Shown in pieces: positions 40,326 to 54,400 of a stretch of 64,000 bases of DNA. The translations under genes were made by a program, and so were the position numbers. How positions within the stretch are numbered: the first letter of the stretch is position 1; the number at the start of each line of letters is the position of its first letter. The stretch is taken from positions 13,384,443 to 13,448,442 of the forward strand of contig NC_133236.1 of assembly GCF_040436345.1 (NCBI RefSeq), in the 5' to 3' direction. Under the pieces are notes generated by a model. That model was not told the DNA's origin, did not search any database, and was given only the letters and a program-made list of their open reading frames with translations. Source of the stretch: Pagrus major (Eukaryota; Chordata; Actinopteri; Spariformes; Sparidae).

Positions 40326-43300
40326 TGTGTGTGATTACTCAAAGTCAATTTATATTTTCCATATTTCTTCAAGTTCTGCTCCCCTCTGACACACCCGTAA
40401 CACATTCAGTTAAACATATATGTTGTTTTGCAGTAATAAGATTTAAAACATTTTTAAGTAGACACCATAAATTTGAATTAAGCTTCAAATTTGAGAGACT
40501 TTTTAACAGGCTTTGGATGCTGTGTGACAGTCTCTCTCAATGGAACAGCAAAGGGATTAAGGGAACATTTAAATTAATACTTCTTTTGTACCTCCCTGCT
40601 AATGAGATGTAAATATGTCCCCACAAAAGTTAAAAAAAAAAAAAAAACCTCTGGGCTGGATGTTTCTGAGGCTGCTGGGACCACTGAGGCTTGATACTAT
40701 GGGACAGCTGCTGCGGCTCCTCCGTCCCCCTGCTGTGAGGGAGCCAGCCGGACCTATTGTCTTTTCCCAAGAATGACCAGAGAATGTGGCAACTCCTCGG
40801 GTCACATAGTCTTTACTTCTGTTTGTGTGTGTTGGTGACTGGGGTGAGGGGTAGGACGTGGCTGTGGCCCTGTCATTCACGTCTCTATAGGAGCACATGC
40901 CATCAGAGCTAATTACCTGCCTGGAAGGACCAATTAAGATCCCCTCTAATGCCCCCAAACAAGAGGGCTTACAGTAGAGTATGTGCAGTGATGAACATAC
41001 GTGCAGGACAGTCGCATGAACATCAACTCCAGACAGCTTCTTTTCTTATTCTCAGCTCAGACATATCTCTTATTGAAAGCTTTATGTTTAGTGAATGTAC
41101 AGTGGTGCCATAAGAGTAAATCCATTGTGTTTTGGCTTCAATAAGGCCTTTCCTCTGGACCTGCTGTAAAACCCAACACTTTGTTTGAACTGTGCTGCCT
41201 TTATCTTTTCTCTAACTGTATGAGAGAAGCTGTCGCAGCTGGACTCCAGCAGCACTGTGAGATAATTATGATAAGACATGGCCGAGTTGTTCTATGAACA
41301 AACATGGCCACCGAGGCCAGAGGAAGGGAAGAACAATGGAGGCGATTTACAGCAGACTGGAGGTGTCAGCAGTCCGTCATTACAGTTACAGCAACGGTTG
41401 TTAGTTTACTGCCAATGAGCTCTCTGTTGACCTTCTTTAAACAGTGCGCTGAAGAGCTTCTGCACGTTCAGATGATTAATTTCTTGCCCAAATATCTGGT
41501 ACAAATATTTGTTCATTGACCAGGTGAAAACCATCTTGACTCACTGCACTATGGAGCATTGGTACCTCACCATGTTTTCAGTCTTTCATTTCTTTCTAAT
41601 GCAACTTTTTCAACTAAATTTCTTTAGATAAAAAATAGTATATATAGTTAGAGGTCTGGCCAAGCACTGCCAATACTTATGCACTTGTTTTTCCTGCTGT
41701 TCTATACCATTTATGTACATTTTATTGCTTTATACTTAATTGCTTACTTTGCTGCTATTGTACTGTGTTTTTATTGCTTTACACATTATATTTACTTATT
41801 CACTATTTCCATATTGGAGCCTCTCAGACAAAGAATTTCACATGAGTGCAATTGTACAACGGGAGTGACAATAAACATCTTGAATCTTGAGATACAGTAT
41901 GATCAAATAACAGTGATCATTTCCACTCACCATTAAATGCAACATCACATGCGAAAGGTGCAATGAAACGCCTTTCTGAGTGACAAATGTGGCTGTTTAT
42001 TGGGGTTCAGATGAAGTTAGATGGCAGCATATTGTCAACACTCCAAATGTCTAATTCTGTAAAGAGGAACATTTGGCCTCGAGCAACCTGGTTGAAATCT
42101 GTTTATCCACGGATCCAAGAGCCGTATTTCACCTTAATAACCCCATCAGTGCCCTCCACTGACATCAGCAGGGAGGGAGGTTTAATGTGGCAAATGTGGT
42201 TTTGGAAGATGGAAAAGTGCTTTAAGGTTTGCCTTTGTATTAGAGTCACACATGACCACCTGCCAGATACACTGGTGCTTTATCCAAGAAAGAAAAGAAA
42301 GGGGGGGATGAAGAGCGCTTTCATTTCTTCTTGTAAGATTGTTTTCTATTTCTGATTCTAGATATAGAAACCTATGATAAGGAGTGTGAAATGTCAGACT
42401 GACTGTTGGCACTGTAGGTTTCTGCACCATGGATATGTTGCAACTTTAGTTTTCTTCATGATCAATTTTAAATTGTATGTCGTGACAACGCTGTGATGTT
42501 TTCAATGTGCAGCTACATAAAAACACTGATTACTGTTATTTCAAATGGTTTAATTAACTTTCAATCTTTTTCAAGCCCAATTATGTGAGATGTAAGTCTC
42601 ATTTTTCTATTGAGGTGACACTGAAATTACAGTGATTGCAAAAGATAAAGATAATTGCTACTATTATCATCATAGATCATTTTATGAGTCAGTTTGTAAA
42701 ATATGAATATTACCTGGGCGAGGCCACAGAAGAACATCACTGCATTTATTCAGTATGAAACCGTTGTCTGCATACCCAAGAGAGCTAACAAGAGATTAAA
42801 ATAGCCCAAAACCAAATTATATTTTCATTTATCAATTTTTCAGTCTAATAAGTTCATTAGTATTGAGCCTTTCTTACCAGACCAATAAAAAGGTGTCTTT
42901 AAAAATGACTCTTCCATATATTACCAAGCTATTTGCAAACAAACAAGTTACATAAATTCAATCGCAAACAGAAAATGAGACAGAAAATCACTTAACACGA
43001 ATTGAATTTACTCCAGTGGAATCAAAAACCTGATACCTATTTGTTTTGTTGCATTATAATCTAATGAATTCCATGTGTGAATAATGAAAAACCCTCTGAT
43101 GGATCGATTGAAATGAAATTGAGTTGACCTCCAGGCTGAGGTCAGAAGACCCAAATGCCGCTTCAGCCAAACTTAACCTCTGCCTGAACGCCCTGCGTGT
43201 CCTCTATCCGGCCTGACAGCAGCCGTTGTTTCTGGGGGAGGGAGGGAGGAACTCGTGTCCCCTGATGGCTCACTAGAGGGTGACGGTTTGGAAAGTCCAC

Positions 43301-43679
43301 TTTGACCTTTGACGTCGGGCCTTCAGGAGTGGACAGTCATTGCGCCCCCCTCCTCCACCCTCTCAGAGGCTCGTCTCTGGCTGGTTGACCTTTCAAATGA
43401 CCCCTGAACACTGTCCGTGTCAGTCATGTTTCGGCTGTTTGGCGTGTTTGACTTTGAACAGCAGCGAGATCTGCAGCTAAATACTAACATCAGGTTTATC
43501 TCAGTTCAAGACAAAAAAGACACAGATGAGATTTCTGTGTTTGATGCCGTGGTGCAGCTGCTCTCTGGTCACTGCTGTGTGGAAACTGGTGTTCATATTT
43601 GACCCGGTGTTCAAGGATGTAAAAAAAACCTTAAAAATAGACTAACATTTTTGAACTTCTGAAAGTCAGTGGGTTTTTT

Positions 43680-43850
43680 GAATGGGTTTTCAGTTAAATG
43701 CCTGAAATAAGGTTTGTGGTCATGCCACTAAATACCCCACATTTGAATGAAAAAGTGCTGACGTGTCCTGAAAAGCCGGTTCATAACAAGCAGCTAAATG
43801 AGACTACAGAGGTTGTCGGGGACATTAAACGTCATCATGACAAACACGGA
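43680..43850 (-). repeat. dispersed repeat, copy 3 of 3 (inverted)
   Basis: The reverse complement carries 'cttatttcaggcattt' and a preceding 'accacaaacc' that align with 190-380 and 36590-36735. Ends undefined. Confidence 0.4.
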
Positions 43851-45788
43851 GACTCATCTACTCACTAATCCGTCTTTACAGGCTTACTTTAACGTTACAA
43901 TTTATAGATCTATCAATTTATAGTAAAGTATGTACAGTATAGTGTAGTAAGACGCTTAGTGACACTGAAGTCATGCGACCATAGCCTATAGCCTAAAGTT
44001 AGCTTTTTACCTCTGGCAATTGCATATTTGCTTAAATAAATCACAATCTTCTTCTTGCTGAACAGAACGTGTAAGTATCATAAACTTGTGTTTACCTTGG
44101 AGCTTATTTTCCAATTCAAAAATCCCAGAGGCTTTTTGTCAAGGGAACCAGGGCGATGCTAACTTTCTGGTTAGCCTACATAAATATATCATCGCTATAC
44201 CACTCTATGATGGTCTGGAAAACCATGGAGGAAGTGTTTCACAAACACATAGGAGATCACGGAGGTTGAGTGGATTCGCATATGTACACAGAGCTATGTG
44301 GAAATGAGGTGTTATTCTTGCCAAACTATTCTCACTAATACTACTACAACTTTAAAATCTATAGCCTACATCCTGCTCTATAATTACCAATATGGTTCTC
44401 AATGTCAAGTTCAGGAACCCTCAAGGAGTCCGAAGATAAATCTATGGGGTGACATGATGATTAAAGACAATTATATTTTTTTAAAAAGACTTTTGTTTAA
44501 CTGGTGTTTGTATTATATTCCCCCTAATAAATATTGGATACTTCATGCCTCTAAAAAATCCTTCACATAAAACAATCTGAGAAGGAAGGAAACACTGCTC
44601 ACAACCCATATCCACACTGTGGTTATTTTCTATGACAAAGCTTCGTTTTAAAGAGGTCACAAGACAAAAACTCAGCAGGGATTACATTTACTTTTCAGAA
44701 AACAACTTGAAAGCTCCTGTCCTCCATTTAAAGTTAAACATTAGTACTAACTCTGCAATGAGAACTTAACTCGAGGATACATGTTTCACTCAGGATAGGA
44801 AGTGGGTTTTGGAATACATGATGTAGTTTACAGGCCCACAGCGCCCTCTAAAGCTAGAGGGCTTTAAGGCCAGTCTTAAAGTGCTTTAGTCTCAAGTTGA
44901 TGGATTTGTGTAAGTGATCTCAACACTAACACTTTATCTGCATTTTGATTTCACATTCTGTAAATTGATCTTGATTATTTACATATTATTAAAACTACAA
45001 TATGGATTGTGTGCATTAATAGTCATAGGAGACAAAGCACAAAGAAATGGATCATTTAAAAGCGAACAATGACAGAAAAAGAATCAAACAATTTTTTTAA
45101 ATGCAAAACTTTGAGTAGATTTATTTTACTTTTTTTTTCCTTCAGTGACAAAATTACAAAGCTTTTTTTTCTCAAAAAACAAAACACTATTAGAGGCTCA
45201 GAATAATTGAAATATATTTACATATGTTCAGCACTGCACAAAGCTACCACAGAACAAGTGACAGATATACAACCTCTTGATGAGGCTTGTCTCAAACACA
45301 GGAGCCATCTGATATACATATCAGGGACTCTACAAAAACAAAGCAAAAGCAGAACAAAGTAAAGTCAGTCCATGTTCACCATCTGGAGGTGACTCTGGAA
45401 ACTGCACAGAAATCCCTGCAGTCTGCACACCAGACCAATGAAAAAAAAAAACCTGGATTTATTCTTTGGAATGTTTCACACGATCCCTAAAAAAATATAA
45501 ATTAAATAACATTTTCTATCCAGATGACATAGATAACACAATTGAACATGACTTGAATAGCCTTGATTTGCGACGTAGCTGCAACAGAATATGACTGAAG
45601 TAGAAAGTGATCAGATTTCCTGTAGTTATTTATTGTACTTTGTTGGAAATCTAAATTATTTCTAACAAAATGCAAATTGTTAACAGGTGAAGCTTCATTA
45701 TAAGGACACAAAAATAAAGTGGATAAAACATCACTTAATGCTGAATGAGGAAGAAAAAACAGACTGAGAACATGTACACTATATTGTT

Positions 45789-45794
45789 TTTATT
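45789..45794 (-). terminator. knl1 poly-A signal AATAAA
   Basis: The minus strand reads AATAAA about 100 nt after the knl1 stop codon, at the distance expected for a short 3' untranslated region. Confidence 0.65.
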
Positions 45795-45894
45795 AAAAAA
45801 AATGGAAAAGTCATTTAATAGATTTTGAAGTTTTCTTAATTTTACAACATTTGTACAAAAGAGTTTGATTACGAACAAATCAACATTGCTGGTC

Positions 45895-48485
45895 TCAACA
45901 GAGCAGATTTTGATGAATCTTTTTGACGATCTTCGTCAATTGATTCTTGCCTGGACTGAATGATGCCACGATCTCCTCGATCTGTTGGATCCTGGAAATA
46001 CAAGAAAACATCCAGTATCACTGTTTTGTTACCGTTTGGTTTGGAAGTTTTTCTTCCATCTAGTGCTTAAATATTCCAGGTCATGATATCATTGTGCTGC
46101 CTCAACACTGTTGTTTAAGTGCTTTAAACTGGCAGTTCTCTCCTCCCAAAAAGGCAAGAAAGCACTGCTGTGCTCATTTTAAAAGGTGAAGTCGAGTGAA
46201 GCTTACGTTGTTGCTCCCATCATGTTTTTGAAGTTCTGCACTTGAAGGACACAGAGGTGGTCGGTCAAACTGACGGAGAAGATCACCTCAAACTTGGAGA
46301 GTTTCTTGAGACTGCTGAAGATGATGTGCACTCTAGAGGAAGAAAAAGAAGAATGTATATATAATGTAGCTTTGTTTTCTAATTTTTTTAAAATTACTTA
46401 ATTTATTAATGACAGATCATACACATTTTGTTTCTCCAATGTCCACGAATGACATCACTAACCATCATGTTAAGGTACAGTTTCTGTGGTTTTCCTTTTA
46501 ATGCAGAATTTGAGGCCACTTGGTCGGCCTTGAATGAAAAATATCCAGTCAACTGTGTCATGTTTGTTAAAAAGGGAAACAGGAACCTGGTGTTTTAAAT
46601 TAAGATGTGCTTGATGATATTATAACAATTTTGAATTTTGAATCCTTATTAATAAAAGGCTAAATTCAGTGTGTACAGGTATCAGACACTTAAATTTAAG
46701 GTTATTTTCACCAAAATGTAATACTGATTTTGGACAAATAATCTATTCATGCATTGCAGTTAGTATAAAGTTAAGTATAGTTTATGTGTTCCCATGCGGG
46801 GGTAGGTTTTATGAAGGAATTTAACTTAATCTATATTTTGCCAACAGGTAGGTACAAGCATAAAGTAAAAAGACTCAGTTAGGTTTAATGATTTGTAACA
46901 TTAGAAAAGTATGTGATGTGGCAATTAAGACATCACAAATTCACATTTAAGACTTTTAAGGCCCAATATTTTTCAAATTGAATTTAAAACATATTAACAC
47001 TTTAAAAGGACCTGCACACACCCTGTACATTATTTATACAGTTGCCTTAAAAATGGTTCTTTTCGAAGGAAAGAGTTCTTACTGAGTGTCCACACAGCTG
47101 AGGTCCAGAATATCGAGCCTTAGACCTCCCCACATGTTCAGCAGACGCAATTCTTCTCCCAGCAGACGACAGCGACTCACCACCAGGCCCACGTCATGGA
47201 GCAGCTGCGTACAATAGGAGACAAAACACTTTAATTGCAAATCCAGAGTATCTGGGTAAAAAAGTTATTCCCACCATGGCGGGAAAACAAATTGAGGATG
47301 TACAAGGATGAAAATTTTGTCTGTTTGCATTCCCTGGTGTAACATTCAGTATCTGGACTGGGTCTACTGACTTAAAGAACTTTAAATAAGGTAAGTACAA
47401 CATGCAGCTAATCATGTGTCAATCTCTTAATCAAGGATACAGATATCCAGTCACACCTACCTTTGGAACATGTCTGCTTGTCGGATACTTCTCCACCCAG
47501 TCAGCTTTTCCTTCGATGTACTGAGAGAGTAGCTTGTGAACAAGGCAGGCATGACCCTGTGACTTCTCATCTAGTTAGAAAACAAGATGTACAGCAGTCA
47601 TTATTAAAATTACAGTACTCAAGATATGCTGATGGATATATATGTACAGTTCATTCATTATATTACAAGATTTGAATCCCTTTTAAACTCAAACACACAA
47701 TATGCTTAACACAGATTCTGACAATTCTGACATAAACACAATATACTACTTTTTGAATTGTTTTTTTCCTCACCATCAAGTTGATATTTGAATGTGATGT
47801 TTGATATTTTCCTCTCAGACTGATTATCAGCTTCATTTCCTTCAAAAACAATCAGAAAGTAAAACATTATTTATTGAAAAAAGAGACATTATTTGTTAAA
47901 AAAGAAAAAAGAAAAAAGAATTTAATAACACAGATAAGTCTTTGGCATTTTAGACAGCATCCGAGGCACGTCCAGTACTGGTATCAGTATCAGAACCCTT
48001 GTTCTGACATAAGTGTGGCCAAAAGTGCAACATGGTTTAAATTTTCAGCCTTTAGACAGTAACAATTGTTTTTTCTTTTATTTGTCTGTGCAAGTTGATG
48101 CACATCTTAAAATCATGAGGATGTGGCATTTCTCCCAGTCTCTGTCACACAAACATGTTTTACATTACATCTGGAGAACAAGCTTTGTGCGCTAGAGCAT
48201 CTCTGCAGCACTACAAAATTTCATTAAAACACTGTTTTGTGACACATTTTACCTTTATAAAATAATTGCAGTTCTTGTAATTTGGATATTGCACTTAGTC
48301 ATATTGCGATTTTGATTATTTTGCGATTAACTGTGCAGCCCTACATCCCATGGTCTGTCAAAAAAAATAAATAAAATCAATTACCATTTGATTTTTCAAA
48401 CGCCAACTGTAGATGGAAGGTCTCATGGAGGAAAGTGTAGACTGTGCACTGGTCTTTCTTCTCTGCAAACTTCCATTCATTCACC
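45895..48485 (-). CDS. knl1: knl1 C-terminal RWD-type exons (24-29)
   Basis: Six exons encode VNEWKFAEKKDQCTVYTFLH, ISNITFKYQLDDEKSQGHAC, LLHDVGLVVSRCRLLGEELR, LRLDILDLSCVDTQVHIIFS, FEVIFSVSLTD and the final helix ending at TGA 45897-45895. The alternating strand and helix pattern and the final KIVKKIHQNLL resemble the human KNL1 end, which forms tandem RWD domains that bind the Mis12 complex and Zwint. Domain identity is by recalled homology. Confidence 0.88.
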
Positions 48486-51400
48486 CTGAGGTAAAACAAA
48501 AACAAAACAACAGCAATAAGGTTATCACTATTTTTGAGTACAAAAGCTATTTTTGTAAAGAATACTAATAAACAGTTAGGGGGATACAAAGGGACACAAA
48601 CTTTAAAATAGTCAAATGAAAGTGGACATGGTTCAGCATAAGCAGGTTTTGAAAATACGACTTTTGCCTTAAGATCTGAAAATTCATAAAAAACAAAAAC
48701 TTACAAATGCAGCCCAGTGATGTGGCTCTCAAGGTTCCTCGTCTCAGCTTTCAGCCTGTTCAGTTTATTTGAATTCTGCTTCGTCTGCATCTCCAGTTCG
48801 GTTATCTCTCTGCATCGGGAAAAAGAGAAAAGACTAAGAAACAAAAAGAAACTATTCTGTATTTATAGTGGCTAAACATGAAAAAGATACTTATTAATGT
48901 TCTCAACTCACCGGTCATTATTCACCAAAGCCTCAGTGACTTTCTGCATTTCTGTAAAAAAATAAATAACTAAATCAGTTCAAGTACATAGAAATAAAAA
49001 AATATAACAATTAAGTGGTATTACGAGTTACCTTCCTGAAGTGACTTCAGACTTGATTTGTTGTCGAAGTCTTTTTCTTCAACTGCAGCAACTTCTAAAG
49101 GAAGGAAAAACAGAGGTCTTACAGCCGTTTCACCTTCTGCTTTGCCTGTACCTTGTGACAATACATCCGCACCAACACAGCCCACAGCAGCTATACCTGT
49201 TTCTAATTCACGAATACAGTCATCCAAACTTTTTATCATCTCATCTGCTTCCTCAATTGGTCCTCTCAACCTCTGTTGCTCCTCCTGAAAAATATAAAAA
49301 ATGTCATTAACCATTTGTACTCTCAAAAGATCATAATGTTGTAATCGAGTATTTCTGTTTGAAGACTCTTACCAGATTTGCCTGCACAAGGTTTGAGTAC
49401 AGCACTTCCTTCATTTCATGTGACTGAGCTTTGCTCGTCTTTCTGAACAAGTTGTTTCTCTCTTTTAGTTTTGCACCAAAAGATTTGAGCTGTGAATTTA
49501 AAAACAAACACAATGAGGGTTAGGAGTAAACATCATATGCCCAACTGATGCTCTTCCTAATGCAATTTATGGTTAACCAGAAAAAGAGATATCTGTATTG
49601 TCCTTTAAGAGTTCAAACTGCCCATACACATTGCAGTTTGATAAATACATTGATCTTATAATACCTCTTTCTCTGAAGAATTTCTTATTTCTTCCCACAG
49701 AGGTCCATTGACAATTATCAGTGGTCTGTCTAGATCCCGCATTCGCTCCTTCAGCCTGAGAAGAGGTCAAAACAGGTCTTGAGTCAAAATATCTGAATTT
49801 CAGACAGTTTTTAGACTTACTTTAAACTTCTTACATCACTCTCTATGCCACTGTCAAATGACATGATGTTGTGTACATTACAAAGCTGTCAATCAAGGTT
49901 TACCCTGTAAATTATTACAAACTCATAGTGGGAATTTTCTGAGGTTTTAAGGACATTCAGGTTTAAACCTAAAATGAGCCATGAACACTTCTCATGGAAG
50001 AAAAATCACAATGTTAAAAGTAAAAACAAACAAACAGAAAGCACTCATAAATGTATACTTTGAAACATAAAGGTTTTGTGAAATCTGAAGCATACATACC
50101 CCTCCACCTTCTCTGTAAGGTTCAGGACATCTGCCTGATACACAACCTGTTTAGGACGGTTGATATGCCTTTCTTTTAATAAATCCATCGATGTCCGATC
50201 TGAGTCTGACAAAAACTGCAAAAACATAATAAAAAGTCACATCACTACATTTGGCTCTTGTTTTTTTTATATAGCTTTCTTTAAAAATATATATGACAAT
50301 ATACTTACTCTCCCAGGAAGGACACTCTGCCGAGGATTATGGATGACAAAGTCTATGTTGAAGAGTTTAAAGAACTCCAACACTGTGATGGTGCCATCAT
50401 CGACTTTCTGTAATCAAAACATTGAAGGCAATAAATAACTGATATGAAAAACAAAAATTAATATTTAAAAAATAAAATATGTAGACAATATACCCTCTGC
50501 ATATCACTGGCGTAGTCTTCCAGCTGGGATTCAAAAAGGCTTTGTTTGAAAGCTAAAAGATAAAAAAAATAATAACTGAATCAGAATAAAAACACAATTA
50601 CATCAGAAAAAACATCACAATATAAGGACCCTCATGATTCTCAAACTACATGAATCACAACTTACTTGATTCAAATGTAGCTTCACATTTGATTGTGGCC
50701 GTGTGACTGCTGTTGGAGTCATCTGTGGTCTGTGTGTTTATGCATGAAGCTGTAGTAATGTTACTGTCACACTCTACAGGATGAGACTGTAATCCCTGAA
50801 AACGAATTAAACAAAGAAAGAAACTAATGAAGAATGAGCTAATGAAGAATGTCTTCAGAAACACACAAAAAATATAACAAACTATAATATAATATACTGT
50901 AAATTCTCAAATCATAGTCAGTCAAGGAAAGAGAAGTGATTAACATATATATTTATTACCAGAGTTCCAATCCATTCAGAACAGCCATGTCATAATCACT
51001 AATCTGTGTTACTTTTGAATAATCTCAACTAATCAGGTCCAATCACATCTAATTTACTGTTTTTCTGTAAATTACATTACAAATTACAAAGTGCTTCCAG
51101 CTTCTTAGATGTGAATATTTTCTGATTTCTTTATTCTTCTAGCAGTTAACTGAATATTTCAGGTTGTGGACAATTTGAGGATGATATCTTGGGCTTTAAG
51201 AAACAATGATTAACATTTTTCACCATTTGCTGATATTTTATAGACCAAACGACTGATCGATTAATCTTAAAAAAATAAAATAATCACCAATGAAAATAAT
51301 TGTTAGCTGCGGTCCTAATAACATGACTATGTTTTTGTACTAATAGGATCAGTGCTACAGAAATATATATTTTCTAGAAAGTATCATGTAAAAGGCACAC

Positions 51401-54400
51401 ATGGTGGAAGTTTTTAGTCTGCATACAGGAATGTATAACAAGAGCACATCAGGAAATCTATTATTATCATGTGATAAATATACTAATAAAATAAGGAAGA
51501 TTATAATTTAAGGCATGTCTCTCATATAAACCTGGTTCTCTCTGTAGTCAAGGTAAATAAAGACTTTGATTTGAGAATTTGCAGTACTATAATCTGACCT
51601 ACCTGTTCGTAGTCAGTGGCAGTCTCAGTGGATCCTCTCATTCTCTTCTCAGCCTCCATATTATTTTCATCTTCTGGCAAAGGTCTCTTTTGGCCGTGGA
51701 CATCTCTCATAAACTCCTCTTCGAATACATTATCCTCTAAAGGCCCATCCATGTAGAACTCCCTGGAAGGACTCACTTTTTCCTGGGCTCTCCGAGGACT
51801 CCTTGTGTCCAGCATTTCTGACATATCTTCAATGCTACCAAGCTCTTCATCGTAAATGTCGCTCACATCACCGTCGAAGTTGTTCAGTTGATGAGTAACG
51901 TTGACAGTGACTGTCCTTGTATGTTCTCCAACTGAATTCACTTTGTTTGGATCGTCTGCCTTGCTTCTTTGGGGGAGTTTTGGCTTAAAGCCTCCCACTG
52001 AGAGTCTTGACATGAGTTGTTTAGTCTTCAAGTTGAACGGAGTTGTGGAAGCAGTAGAGGGTTGTTCTTCGTCCATAAGACATTGAGCTTGGGCATCTTC
52101 TTCAGTGTTTACTGAGCCCATTTCCAGTTCAGGCTCCATTACAGGTAGGGATTTAGTTTTGTCTTGGTCGTGTTCCAGCTGAGGCAAAGGTGCTGTGCAG
52201 CTTTCCATGGCAATAGTATCAGGAGCTGTGTTTATCATGTGGCTCAAACGCCTTATTTTAGAATGGAGATCGGCAAAACTCTTTCGTCTAGACTTCTGTG
52301 AAGGCACTGTATCGCTATCATCATCATGGTCAACAGCACTGGGTGAACAAGTTTGATCTGTAGTTTCAGGTTTCTTCCCGTTATCAGTTTCATTTAAGTC
52401 AAGAGAATCTGGATGAGTTGTGATTTCCACACCTTCTGGGCTGGATGATGCTCCATTTCTCTGTGGTGAAGTCATCTCTGTTTTATTCAAATGGTCAGAA
52501 TTAACAGACAAGTCCTGTGTGGAAGAAAGGCATTGAGGTGACTCATCTGTACATTTTTGTCCCATAATGTGGCCTGTTTGAGCTTCAGTCATAGCCATGC
52601 TCAGATCATCCCCTGTCATGGTTTTATCTACTGGACTCTCCAAGACAGCTGAAACAAAACCTGGAGCTTCAATTTCAGTATTGACATCAGACTTCTGTGT
52701 TTTAAGTTGGTCCAGGACGCCATTTGTGTCTTCAATTTCTTGAGGGGTCAGTGCAGCAGGGGCCACTGCTTTGGTGATCACAGGATTAGCCCAGGGGCCA
52801 CTCATCCTGGATAGGGAGTTCTTAAATCCTGGATCCAAAGTGTGAGCTGATGACGATCGGTTTCTACGTGGACGACAAGTCTCGCTCTCTCTTTTCTTCA
52901 CTGATAAAGAAAAATCCACGTTTTCATTGGCGGATAGAATGTTAGAATCTCGGTGTGGAACTGAACCGGACACTGAATTGCTGGCAATATTTACAGTGTG
53001 ACTTTGTGTCACATCCATAGCTGCATCATTTGCAGTGAACCTCACTGTTTTCTCTCCGCATGTAGGTAGAAAGTCCACATTTGTATGTGACTGTGGATTG
53101 AAATCAGTGGCAATGTTGACAGTGTGACTTCTGGTCACATCCATGGCTCCATCGTTTGCAGTGAACTGCACTGTCTTCTCTTGACAAGCAGGCAACGTGC
53201 TGCAATTGGGATGCAACTGTGGATCAAAGTCAGTGGCGATGTTGACAGTGTGACTTCTCGTCACATCCATGGCTGCATCGTTTGCAGTGAACCTCACTGT
53301 CTTCTCTCCACAAGCAGGTACAGGGTCCAGATTTTGATGTGACTGTGGGTTGAAATCAGTAACGATGTTTACAGTGTGACTTTGTGTCACATCCATTGCA
53401 GCATCATTTGCAGTGAACCTCACTGTCTTCTCTCCATAAGCAGGCAAAAAGTCCACATTTTGATGCGACTGTGGGTCAAAATCAGTGACGATGTTTACAG
53501 TGTGACTTTGTGTCACATCCATGGCTGCATCATTTGCACTGAATCTTACTGTCTTCTCTCCATAAGCGGGCACAAGGTCCACGTTTTGATGTGAGCGTGG
53601 GTCAAAATCAGTGATGATATTTACAGTGTGACTTTGTGTCACATCCATTGCAGCATCATTTGCAGTGAACCTCACTGTCTTCTCTCCACAGTCAGGTAGA
53701 AAGTCCAAATTTTTGTGTGAATGCAGTTCTAAACCAGTGGCAATGTTTACAGTGTGACTTCGTGTCACATCCATACATGCATCATCTGCAGAAAACCTGA
53801 CTGTTTTCTCTCTGCAGTCATCTTCAGCATCAAATTTGACCTGTGGACAGGGAAGAAACACAATCACTGGAAGTGTACAGTCATAGAAAACATCCATGTT
53901 AAGAAAGACATTTTAAATTAGCATTACTAATAAGTACTATTTCACCACATTAGAGCCACCAGAAAAATAAAGTATGCTACTTTTCTCTAAAAGAAATAAA
54001 TGCTGTGATTAAATCACTGTGATTCTGCATAACTTTACAAATGTGTTTATATCAGGAGAAACATAATGTAGCATGGTACATACCAAACACAGCTCTAAAA
54101 TTCTGTTTACTTTATTTTAAATAAACAGTTTTCAGTGCAGTTGGGTTGTATATTAATTAATACGATTACATGATGAAAAAAATTGAAGTAAAGTTTTAAG
54201 CTTACCTGATGTCTTTGTGACTTTGTCCTTAAGGATGGCTTCAATGAGGTTTCCAATGGAATTAATTCTGAAGACGTTATAAAACATTAGTTTTTAATTC
54301 TATCACATTATATCATATTACCAAAATAACAATATTTTTTTTTATCAAATGTTACGTTTGTGGTTCACTTTTTCATAATTGTCCGAAGGTCTCATTTTGG

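Larger units (their letters stand above)
34000..45788. other. gene-free stretch between nudt14 and knl1
   Basis: I find no convincing gene between the nudt14 start and the knl1 poly-A site. Recognisable content is two microsatellites, a fish-type dispersed element near 39922, two copies of the repeat seen at the window start, a small palindrome at 44840-44870, and several A/T-rich tracts. Open frames here are short, without splice partners, and overlap these repeats. Promoter elements of nudt14 probably lie in the first few hundred bases. Confidence 0.55.

Noticed and set aside
43417-43602. 61-codon frame starting MSVMFRLFGVFDFEQQ
   Set aside because: Reads plausibly as protein, but is isolated, has no family match I know and no splice partners.
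49021-49326. 101-codon uninterrupted frame across two knl1 exons
   Set aside because: As a single exon it would include the 102-nt segment with strong donor and acceptor; the spliced form fits the coiled coil better. Kept as a possible retained intron only.
52981-53840. Regular 126-bp repeats as a CRISPR-like or satellite array
   Set aside because: The repeats stay in frame inside a knl1 exon and encode MELT units; there are no short repeat-spacer alternations.
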